A program made the position numbers and the translations under genes. Below the pieces are notes generated by a model. It saw nothing but the letters and a program-made list of their open reading frames with translations, made no database searches and was not told where the DNA came from. Shown here piece after piece: positions 38,201-50,200 of a stretch of DNA of 64,000 nt (position 1 is its first letter; the number at the start of each line of letters is the position of its first letter). The stretch is from Heloderma charlesbogerti. Lineage: Eukaryota > Chordata > Lepidosauria > Squamata > Helodermatidae. Location: positions 310,001 through 374,000 of the forward strand of contig JANEZZ010001949.1 in NCBI GenBank assembly GCA_026122225.1, read 5' to 3'.

Positions 38201-41200
38201 ACAACCCACGAAGAGAACCCATGACTTGTTGGTGGGTTGTGACAAGTGGGCTGTTTAAACCATGGGATGTCATTATGTGTGAACCTGGAATCATAGATTG
38301 TTCGTGGGTTGTTTTGCCAGAGGTGGCAAGAGCTGTTAAAAAAACTTAGCCTCTTTACATGCCAGTACTGCAGTGCTGCAAAGGCAGTTGGAATACAGGG
38401 AGGGAGCAGGCAAAGGAGGAGGGAAACAAACAACCCAGGAGCTGAGAAAACAAACCACCATTTGTTTGATCATCTGCCAGACAAACCCTGGGTAGGTCAA
38501 CAAACCATGGTTTAAGTAAACCATGGGTTACCATTACATGCGAACTAGGCCTCTGTTGTCCTTCTGCCATCAGGTAAAGCCATTTTTGTTCAGGCAGGCC
38601 TTACACATGTAAACTGGTCTGCTGCTGAAGGGGGTTTTCATGCTGTCTCTTTTCTGTTATTGTTGTGTTTTCAACTGATTTGATTTTAATTAAGACTTGG
38701 TTTTTAATCTGTATTTTATTAATGTTAGCTGCCTTGAGCGCCATTTAGAAAGGTGGAATATACAATCAATCAATCAATCAATCTCTTGTTTACTCCTTTG
38801 TCTCAGGGAAGCCTTTGTGCAACTTGAATCCTCATTTTAAAATGTGATCCAGGGCTGGCCCATGCAGGGGTTACTTTTTCCTCCCTGTAAGGAGCCCAGA
38901 ACTGTTCCCAAGCATCCTTCTGCGTGAAGTAAAGTCAGCAAGGACTGGGTACAAGAACTGGGTCAGCAAGATACAGCTGCTATTCCTGCGCTTGAGGTTG
39001 GGGAAAAAGTGATGCAGTCATCGTGAAAATTGCCACCAGCCATATCTGTGCTCAGCCCCATTCGTTCTGCCTGTTCACCATGGGCCAGAGCCATGGAAAG
39101 CCCCGAACTGGAGGAAAACATGTGTGATCCAGCCCTATGTATTTGATCCAACTTCCTCACTCTGAGCCAAAGCAGACATGATGTCATTCCTAAAACAGAC
39201 GTGGCTTTTTTTTAAAAAGTAAACCACACCTGCTGGGCCCCCTGATCCAGAATGGCACCATGGCACCATGGGAGGGAGGGGGGAATGTTAACCCTCAGCT
39301 CCCCACTAGGGTCCTGGGTCCCCCTCCCCCACAGCTACTACTTGTATTGGAGGAACAGCGAGTTGAAGCTTTCATTGTCACCAATGGGAGCTTCTTTCCC
39401 AATGTATATAGCAGCCGTGTCCCTGCCCCCTGATTTGGATCAGTACCATGGTAGGAGCAAAGAGTTTTAAAAACACCCCCCCCCCCCAATGCTATGGTTA
39501 CCGTCGGGATCAAGGCAGCTATTTACTTTTAAAAGAACTTCCCATAATTACTAACGGCGCATTGGTATTATTAGGACAAGAAAAAGTTTGCAGATAGAAT
39601 AACCTGAACATACCCATCACAGCATGAAACATGCACTTTGTTGCCTTACAGAAACAGCCTAAGGAACAGAGTTCTGCCGGTATGACGCCAAGGCTTTATT
39701 TAGAGAGGTCAAAATACGAAGGACACCGCCTTCGCGGGCTTTGCCTTTCAGTGGTCGGTAGGGCTAGAAAAACTTTGACAGAGTGCAATTTCACATAGCA
39801 AAGAGCACTTGAGAGAAAGCGATTCCAAAGTGGAGCGTGCATTTATGTGCTCTACCACGGTGTCCTAAACAGCTCTGAAAACTCTGGCTCGGAAGACAGT
39901 GCTCAAGCATAGCCTTTCCCAACCCGGGGCTGTCCAGATGGGGGAGGACTACAATCCGTCCCCATCTGGAGAGCGCCGGATTGGGGAAGGCTGCTCTAAT
40001 GCTGAGATGTCACTGACTGAAAACCTGACACACTCCTCCCAGCCGCCCTGTTCCTGCAATGAATCTGTATCCAGAGACCAACCTTCTGCATGGTGCAGCA
40101 CAAGGAATACCGATTCCTCCGAGATGATGTACTTGTGCAGAGCCACCATGTTGGGCACGCAGCGGGGGATGATGGTCTTTCTCTTCCTGCTGTACTCGCT
40201 ACTTTTCCTGAGACCCTGACAGAGAACAAAAAGGTCAGTTGTACCCTCAGTTGCCTTTAGAGCATGCTGTGCTCTGTGCTTATCAACCAAACTAATCTAT
40301 CTGAGTTACTCCAGGCTTCAGAGAAACCACTCATCTGCTGCTCTATGCCCCTCGGTCCCCTGAGGCCCTGCTGATGGCATCTGGCGCATATCCAGAGAAC
40401 AGAAGATGGCACAAAGCTGCCATTAAAATCAATTACATGGGTCAATGTTTTCATTAGAATCTCTCGCAAACCAAGTCATCAGGATGACACTCGGTTATTT
40501 CCCTGTGACCTTTTTTTATGTTTAAAGAAATCCCTTTTTCGGGGTGCTGTGCTTGAGGTTTTAAAGTACATTGCAGATTGTTAATTCCATCCACATTCCG
40601 AAGGGACCCCCCACACACACACATTTTCATGGGCTGGGGTAAGAATATATTCCCGTTGGACTGAGGGGAAGATAGAACAGTGACACAGTTTGTTTCCTGA
40701 AGTGGTTATGATTTCTAAAGGTGGGGCACACACACCCATGTGCACTATCACACACAGACACAGAGTTATGAGGGAAGCACTACTGCTGGTCAACATGCAA
40801 ATAGAATATGTTTCAATTCACTAAGGTCATAACCAGATCTTACAAAAGACACAGGGTGCTGCTGAAAACACAGCCCTGTGTGTCCTTCTCCTCTTCCCTT
40901 CTGACAATGTCCAATAAAACAAAAATGCCCAACGTGACATTGCCATGCTGCAAGTGTTCCCAGCCATACTCTGCTTCATTTGGCAACCTCACATTGTGTA
41001 ATTTGATTTACTAAACATTATCAGGAGAGAGAGGGGGGTGGGGGAGGAGACACAGGGCTGCCATTCTTGGTGGCAGCCACATATCTCATAGAACATTTTG
41101 TTCTGGCCTATTGCAATATTGGGCACAATGGGAAAATGCATCACACGCATCTGACCCCCAGGCTGGTAAGCTAAGACTTAAGTCTGTTAAAGGGGAAATA

Positions 41201-44200
41201 GATGGTGTGTGGATTAAGTTCAAAGGAGGCTGATATTGTTGGGATGCACTATGATATAAACAGACATTGGCAATATGAGTCCTCCCTAAGGTACAACCAA
41301 AGGGCCAGATGGGGCCAAGACCGTTTACCTTTTGTGACGCCCTCCCTTAGCTACTGTTTTTAAAAGGGTACAGGGGAGGCAGGATGACGACGAGTCAGGT
41401 GCTTGTTGATTTCATGAAGGCCTCGCCACCACTACCACCACCTTTTCCCATGTAATTCAAGCACTGGAGTAACAAGTCTTTTTTAGTCCAGTTTCATATG
41501 TCCTATGCGAGTGGCAGAAAATTGAAAGAGTTGAAGGGATGTGGGAATGTGCACTCTGCCACTGGCCCCTCCACCCCAGATCTTCCCATTTTGAGATTAC
41601 AACCACGTTTCGCTGAATGCAATTGCAGTCCTCTGCATGACCGGGAGCCTAGTGCAATCGGATTTCCCGATCAAGCAGAAGGCAGTAACTGCGTTCAAAT
41701 GAACACAGTCATAGTCCTTCTTCAGATCTTTCTAGCCAACACAAGGAGGTCAGGGGAGGAGGGGTGGTGTACACGTCCCCATGTCCCCTCCACGCTTTCT
41801 GTTTTGAAGGTCTGCAAAGGGCTACAGTGTGAGCCCATTCTCATGTTAATGGATGGCAGGTTTTCTGATTTCCCGTGGCTCCGCCCTGTGCCACTCTGGT
41901 AATGCCTATATTCAGGAGATCACCCAGCATGGGTATCAGGGATACCCATGGTATCAGCATGGGTATCAGAGACACGGGCAGTGTCTGAGGTGAGCCAGGA
42001 GCTGGCAACCAGGAGCCATGGGGCAAAGCCAGAAGGCAGGACCAAAGAGCAAGTCAAAACTGAAAGACACATGAGGAGGCAGGCTCAGGAAGCAAGCCAG
42101 AAGTCAGGATATATCCTATATCTTTGGTTGTTCTTTGGTCCTGACTTCTGGCTTGCTTCCTGAGCCTGCCTCCTCATGTGTCTTTCAGCTCTGATTTGCT
42201 CTTTGGTCCTGCCTTCTGGCTTTGCCCCATGGCTCCTGGTTGCCAAACCACAGCTCAGGAAGATGTTTTTACTCCAACAAGGCTGAAATGGTACAGGAAG
42301 TCCTCTTATATTCCTCCCTGTCCAGGAGGATCCCATGGCCAGCCTGGATGGATGTAGTCAGCCCAGGGCTTGAGGTTACTTCTCCAAGAAACTACTACCT
42401 ACAGTTCAGTGGCTCACCAGATGGTCCACAGATCCCAGCAGCGTCTGACAATGGGCCAATTATGTGGTTACTTCACATGCCAGTGCCACCTGCCCCCAAG
42501 GAACCACACCCAGATGGTTTTCCCTGCAGGGGCAGGAAGTAACAGTGGAGAATAACCATAGAATTGGCTTGTGTTATGTGATTTCCTTTACACAACCATT
42601 ACCAGAATGGCATGGACAGGGCCACAGGGAAACAACAACTATGCTCCTCCAGAAATGTAAGAAAGGTCTCTGGGTCTTGCTCTACTTTTTTCCAAATACT
42701 GCAACATGAGCAGCAGCAGCAATAAGCCTATCCACTACCAGTTCTGGGAGCCAGCAAAGAAACCCTTCATTTTTATAGGCATTTTCTTGACTAGGATATT
42801 TCAGTGAGAAAGATTTCAAATATGTCATGAAATATCAACAGTGATGCCTGCTTTTCCTTTGACTTACCATTGGGGCAGAATAAGAATAGCTCCTGCTAAC
42901 AGCAGAAACTCTTGACCAATTGTGCAAGCAAACACTGAAGGTTGGCAATGTGGCCACTTAAAACTTTCCACAAACTCTGCTGGGGACACTTCGTGGAGTC
43001 TGTGGACTGAATTCTGTGGATTGTGGGTGGGTGCATGGCAGAGTATAATATCCCATTGGACACTGAGCGATGTAGGAAAAATAATGACTTACCTTCAATA
43101 TAAATGTCTGCTGCGTTCTAGTATCCATTACAAGTAAAACCTAAATGAAACAAGTAATTAAAAATCATGCTTTCAATCTGCGTGAACGTTTGCCTGATCA
43201 ACCATGATGACTTCCTCCCTACAGCCAGTGGGTGCAAATCCCTGGTAAAAGAGATCCTACAACAGCCATAATATAGGCCACAATTGATTGCCTTTATAAA
43301 AACTTGGGCTGCAATGCTTAGGGCGCAATCCTATGCATGTCTAGACAGAGAAAAGTCCTACAATCCCCTGCATTCCCCAACCAGACATGCTGGCTGGAGA
43401 ATGCTGGGAATTGTAGGACTTTTCTCTCTCTAAACATGCATAGGATTGCACCCTTAGTCAATCAAATAGTTAGACTGATCAATTCAAAAGGTGTCCCCCA
43501 TTAATAGAGAAGCAGATTTTTAAAAAAATAACAAGCAGTTATTTTGCAGCAGCCTTCCCCAACTTGCTGAACTGCAACACCAGCCAGCATTGGCAATAGC
43601 CATACTGGCTGGGAATGATGGAAGCTGCAGTCCAACACATTTGGAGGACACCAGGCTAGGGAAGACGTACTGACAGGCACCACGAATGGCAGGAAAGTCT
43701 TCAGAAGAGGCATTCCCTGCTGCTTTCCCACCCAAAAAGACATGCCTCTTCTAAGGTGATGCCTGTCCTTTTTAGATCACGCACATGTGCGTCACCTCAA
43801 AACAAGACATTTTTTTTCTTCAGAACTGTTTTATTCATATGCACATTCATGTGGATTTAATAGATTAACTCATTGGTAAACTTGACAGGATTATTCAACT
43901 AAGAGTTTTTTTAATTGTACAAAAGTCTTAAAAGATACCCTTTCAGAACTACAACATACACATACCCTCAGGGTGCAGTTTATGCACAGCCCTGGCATGT
44001 AGGTTGTGCATGCAGCACAGTGTGCCAACAAGCAGGGGTTTCTGGTGCCCTTCCCCACCACACGGATAACTTCTGAATGTGTGTCCTAAGAATACAATGC
44101 AGTGAAGGCTGCCAGCTTGGACAGCTATAAGAGGGGCGGGGGGCGGGGTAGGCAACTTCATGGAGGATAAGGCTATCAGTGACTACTAGTCATGACGGCT

Positions 44201-47200
44201 GTAAATTACCTCCAGTCTCAGAGACAGTAGGCCTCTGAATACCAGGTACTGGGGAACATGAGCAGGAAAGAGCTAGGATAAAGAGCCTGGGCTTATTTGT
44301 TTTTAGAGTATCATAATAAAAAAAGAGCCATATTGCATGGCAAGAGAACAACGCAATCTACACGCAGCTAAGCAATCATAACAGAAGTCTTATCTGTTGT
44401 GCGAACCAGAACTTTTTTGAACCTAATTTCAGTAGCTCAAGACCACTTCAGAAACAAAAAACTGCCACATTCTTCACATGCTTTAGCCTCTGTTGCATGA
44501 CGAGAAGTGTGGGGCTGCACTTGCTGGCCCTGCCCTCTCCTCTGCCACATTCCTGTCCCCAGCCATGTCTCCCTCCACACATTGGAGGGGAAGATCTAAA
44601 GCAGGAAGCCTGCTCTAGGCATGTAGGTTTCCAGCATGATTTCGAGCCCTGTGAAGTCCGGGTTCTAAATTGTTCAGGGAGTCTACACACATAAAGGAGG
44701 CTTCCCATTTCAGACCTTCCCCTCTGACGCATGGAAGGTGACAGGACTGAGTGACAGGGATGTGGGCAAAGGAGTGGGGCCCTGTACTTCCCCTCATATG
44801 ATTGGGGCACAGTCCCTGAATAGGGCTATAAAAACAGCTCAAACTAGTCCCAGAGTGGCTCAAAATAAGCTTAACCCAGTTCTAATGTCTTGGTTTATCT
44901 CACAGCAGGACAGTAATAAGTGGTTGAGTGTGACAGGGCAGCCAAACCTAATCTTGGCTTGTATTTACTGAATATCTACAACATACTCAGGGAACCCCTA
45001 GAACACAGGAGCTGCTTATTTAGTGCCAATGATCCAGTTACTCCTAGCATAAAAACATGGAAGTAGTTGGAACTTTCAAAATCTCATTTGATCTTCATAC
45101 AAAGATTTTCCCCAAAGTTACTGTGCTTATAGCGTGAAACACATTCAAAGCATGGTCTGCAGAAATATATGGACATTTAGGGAACAATCCTATGTCCCCC
45201 AGACGCTTGTTCAGTTTCTGGACTGGAAAGTCGGAAACAGGGCTCCGACCTCGGAGTCCAGAAACCACGCTCCCCGCTCTCTCATAGCCAGCACAGTGCT
45301 GGCTACATCTCTGTGCTCGGAAATAGAGTGCAGAGAAGGGGAAAGGGGGTGTTCCCAGGGGCAGGGAGGGGAAGAAACTGGGGTGACAACCATGCGATGT
45401 TTTCTATGGCTGTCCCAGCCTCCTTGCCTCACCCTCCGAAGTGCTGCTGCCCGTCTAGCAAATCACCTATCTAGTAGAAATGCAGCGCAGCTGGAGAGTG
45501 GAGGTGAAGACTGCCACTGTGCTCCAGCCGCCCTGCACTGGATACTCAGCAGCGTCTGAGTTTGGAGGCTGCCAACTATCTTCATAGTATTGTGTCCTTA
45601 TAGATTTGTAGATAGTTATACTGTTCATATACACATGCATTAGCTGCAGGGCCAGGAAAAAAATCTAAGCATGTTTTCAGAAGTGTTGGTTTTATGTCAC
45701 TAGGTCAGTGAGTTTTCCATCAAGATTTTACAAGACTGCAAATCGGGGCTATTTAAAAACAGACTAGGACCTGATGGGATGGATCATAGCAGAAAAATTG
45801 AGTTGTGGTCTCCCTGTTTAGTCACAAGGCATTGGGGGCGTGGGGGGGGGAGACACACCAAATTAAAATAGATAAAAACAGTTAAAAAGCGATGCATCAA
45901 TTTTCCCAGGGACTTTATCTTCTCGACCAAGTTTGTTTGTAGCTAGCTAACATTCACATTGAGGCAGTAAATACAAGAACATATGTGATTTTTTTTAAAT
46001 GTGCCCTTTGACTGTCAATTTCTCCCAAACAGGTGTTGGTTAAATGATTATAAATTGGCCCCTGGATACACCTCTTCAACTGAGCCGTACAGGACTGGAG
46101 ATAATATAATTAGAGTAAAAACATCAGGCTGGTGAATGCTTTCCATCTGCTTGGCAATAATGTTTAGTTAACAATAGTCTTTAAAAAGAAGCACCTTCAA
46201 CTTCCCTTCTTAAAGTTATTTATAGGGCCATTCTTAACACCCCAGCACACTTGCCAACAAGAGCTTTAGCCACTTGGAAATTATTAGCCATACGGCTAAT
46301 TCCAAAAAAGAAATGTCTGCACACAACATCTGCAGCTCTCCAAATTTACATGAAGCAACCTCATTTTAGAGTCATTTCTTAATGAATGGGCCTACGACTC
46401 TGGATTAATATTATCATTGCATACACAAAGATCATAAGGAGCCAAGCATTTTTTTAAAAAATTAAAAATACCAACACTAGGCTAATCGGTAGTGAAGCCA
46501 TCGGCATAAAGGACAAAATAATAGCTTCTTTAACCCTCAAGAGTGCTGGATCATTTGTAGGCTAGAACACACCAATTTAATAACACTGCTCATGGCTTTG
46601 CTCACCTTTCTAAAGACAAAAACCTAATTTGGACTAATTTGATATGATCGTCTTCCCAATCAAAAGCGCCCAACACAGACTTTCATTTCAGGATGAAACA
46701 ACTGCTGTAACCAAGCCGTCATGAAATAATTACCTTTGATAGCATATCATTATTGGGACGAATACAATTAAAAGAATGCTCCCTTTAATTCCTTGTATTT
46801 GCTTATCTACATCTAGCTAGTGTATAGCTAATGCTTATTCTACTGATTGTCTCAGCAAGAGTAGGTCGTAAGTTGACCACAAGCCATATACAACCATCAG
46901 GCCCATTTTTTGCAGCTTCCCCTCAATCACTATGAATGACCTTGAGTGCAGCTCATTCATCCTATACTTGTCAACTATGGAGGTACAGTTTTTGCTAGGC
47001 TTTGCCAACTCAAGGCTAGAAACGATTTCTGTGTAGTAGTCCAATGTCAAAGTGTCATGGAAAACAGGAGACCCTTGCCTAAGGATGGGTGAGAATTTAG
47101 TTTCAGTTCATTTTTTATAAGAACTTCTCAAAATTTGCATAGTTAAGAAGATAAGAAGAGCCCTGCTGGGTCAGACCAAGGGTCTATCTAGTCCAGCATT

Positions 47201-50200
47201 CTGTTCACACAGTGGTCAACCAGCTGTCCACAAAAAAACCCCCAAGCAGGACATGAGTGACACAGCACTCCATCACCCCATACACAGTATTTAGCAGCCT
47301 TCCCAACCTGGTGTTTTCCACATGTTGGACTACACTATTATCAGCCCCAGATAGCATGGCCAATGGTCAGGATAGTGGGAGCTGTAGTCCCAAACATCTG
47401 GAGGACCAATGTAGCCTATTTTTTACATTACCAACCCATATTGTTGCAGAACTCAGAGTCAGAGAGACCACGGAGTGAAGGAAAAAGAGTTTTTCTTTAT
47501 TTAACGTGCGGGCTTTATGGCTGGAATCACTTCCAAAGAGCCAAAAGCCCCGAGGCACATTAACACATTGCTTTTATAGACATTATGACACATATGAAAT
47601 GGCTCCTCCTCTCCCTCCCGTGTGGGGTTGCAGTCCTTAACATTTCTTCTCTTAGTACCATTGTTTATAATACAAGAAATGGGTTATAGGGTAGCCATGA
47701 TAAGCAGAGAACAGCAGAGAACATGATATCCATATCACTATGACCTTAGCCTTTGTTGACATGATAAGAAATTCCTGTGTCTCGTCAGCTTACAAACATA
47801 TATTTCAGAGAACAAGAGCTCAGCAAGAACATGAAGCATGATACTGCATGAGGCTACTTAGTCTGACCCCCGATATGGCTGCTACAATATGATGCGAACA
47901 AAGCTATATCACACTCTCGTGGATTATGCAGATTTTTATGTGCAGTGACCCTCTGGTCTATGTACCCAATTTTTATCCTGTCCTTTCCCCAAGAAACTCA
48001 GGGCAGCATACATGGACACCTCTCTATCCCTACAACTCCAAGAGATAGGTTAGGCTGAAAGATAGTGACTGGCCCAAAATGAGCTGAGAGGGAATTGAAC
48101 CCAGGTCTATGTCCAGCACTCTAACCACAATTCACATTGGTTCTCCCACCATCTACTAGGATCAGCTTTCCGCTAACCACACAACTTCCCTCCCAAACTT
48201 CTTTTAAAAACAAGGTACCAATCCAGCTTTTCTTGAATTGGGAACCTCTATCAAGGTGAAGATGAAGCTGCCATAGATGTACCCATGGCAGTTAGCAATG
48301 GTACAAACTAAGCATGGCATCTAAAGACAAGTCCTGACAGGACATTCAACTCCCTGAATTCTAAAGCGGCACAAAAACCTCCTGCTCTGGTCAGTTACTA
48401 GGCTTCCTTGAAATGAGTGAGGGTGTGAGCATTGTCCAGCACCTCAAAGCCCACATCCCATGAAGGAGCCTGCTAGCAAGTTCTGCCCCTACAAAGGCCA
48501 GTTCCTTCTGAACCCAGATGTCTCTAGGCTGGTAAATAAGGAACCAGGCTGTACTTCCCAAATGGCTGGATTTGGCCCACGGGCCTCTGATTGCCCCTAG
48601 TTTAATTTCAAATAGTTCTGCAGCCATAAACGGCACCTCCCCACCAACTTTTCCAGTATCAAAGGCAATATGCCTATGTACACCAGTTGCTGGGGAACAT
48701 GGGTGGGAGGGTGCTGTTGCACTTGTGTCCCGCTTGTGGGTTCCCAGTCGACCGCTGGTTCGCCTCTATGTGAACAGAATGCTTGACTAGATGGACCCTT
48801 GGTCTGATTCAGCATGGCTCTTCTTATGTTCTTAACTTCCTTTTCTTTTCTAAGCCAATGACTGCAAAACCATTAGAACCGCTTTAAAGAGAAATATGCA
48901 GATTGTGTTGAAAAAAAGTACAACTTGAAAAACCAAGTCAGAGCCTTCAAAGGAGTCTTTGTGCTTTGACAGTAGTTTCACTCTCCAAGTCAGCAGTATA
49001 AATGCTCCAAAGATGCATGTAAATTAGGACAAATTATTATAAAAGGAACAGCGAGGGAACATTAGGGTATCTAAGATAGGAGTAACATGGTAATTTTGGA
49101 GGAGGGCAGAACTGTAAAAAAAATTAATAAATCCTATTTTATTTTTGAATCTCCAGTGTTCAAAAAGTGACACAAACATAATGATTCTGATCCTACTGCA
49201 CAAAGGTATATGCCTGATAGAAATCAGACACATGCAGCTCATGTGGGTGTTAAGTCAGAAGTCATTCTCACATTGAATTCAATGAGGTTTACACCCAGGT
49301 AACTGTTGCACAGAATTGTGGCCTTGGTTCCATGTAAAAGGGTTTAGGTGAGGGGCCATGGTGGATGTCAAAATTACTCCTGTCCCACCCCAACCCCCAA
49401 AAAGACATTATTTTGAACAGGATCCAGCAGTTTAGCTTACCAAAACGAAAAGATTTGGCTTGTAAATATAAATCAGTGAATGTCTTAAAAAAAAAAACTG
49501 GATAAAGAAAAGTAGAAGAGGGGAGGGAGGTTGGTAAATAACCACTATTTAGCCTAAAGAAAAAGAGTTGATTTTAGAAACCTTTAAACACACAGAAATT
49601 AGCAACTGTTTCAGTATGCTAATTTTTTTAATTAAACGATACTTCTGCAGCAAGAGCTCTTTCATATGCACTGCTGACTCTTCATCAAAAGCAAAGTTTC
49701 CAACTTAACACCAGCATAGCTGGTGGCAGCCTGAAGGGTTACCATCTGCTGCCACCCCAAGTCACGGTGGCCACCTTCAGAACATATGCATCAAAGCGCC
49801 AAGATGAGAGACGGAAGGAATACTGCAGAAGTCGGCAGAAGGGGAGTCGCAGGCCCGGAGGCGGGCAACAGGCAAGCCACCAGAAACAGGGAATATGGCG
49901 AGCCATTAGTCACCTTCTTCAACTCCCTGCCAAGGTCACAAGAGATACAACCAGGGGAATTAAGAGCCAGGAATAAAATGTACCCATCTCCAACGGCTGT
50001 TAAAGTAAGCAGAATTATCCTAACAACGTGGACAACTGCTTCAGTGACACCCACCCCATGCTCAGAATGCAAGTTTTAATTCTGACCTACTCTGTCTCAA
50101 AATGAGAAATGGCTCTCCCTGGTTTTAAAGAAACAATTCCCCATTTCCTCTGGTAGAGGCAGACATCTTCTGACTAGGCAGGAGAGGCTGCTGCTGAAGC

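Larger units (their letters stand above)
30119..40082. other. RPS6KC1 intron (10 kb)
   Basis: Between the hinge exon and the large exon. Besides the listed elements, 32420-33280 is unique-looking, moderately AT-rich DNA that could hold conserved non-coding sequence. 33280-34340 is A-rich on the plus strand and may be an old LINE body, but I cannot place it. 34600-35500, 36270-37450 and 38800-39230 show nothing I recognise. Confidence 0.85.
40216..43092. other. RPS6KC1 intron (2.9 kb)
   Basis: Mostly unremarkable. 40220-41900 and 42250-43090 have no recognised element. 41226-41260 shares the motif ATATTGTTGGGATG with 36690-36715, weak evidence for an old dispersed repeat. Confidence 0.85.

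Noticed and set aside
41498..41902. 134-codon plus-strand ORF
   Set aside because: No domain, no splice signals that give a longer product and no family resemblance.
44448..44810. 120-codon minus-strand ORF rich in Cys and Ser
   Set aside because: On the gene strand, but its phase and content do not fit RPS6KC1 and no acceptor/donor pair frames it.
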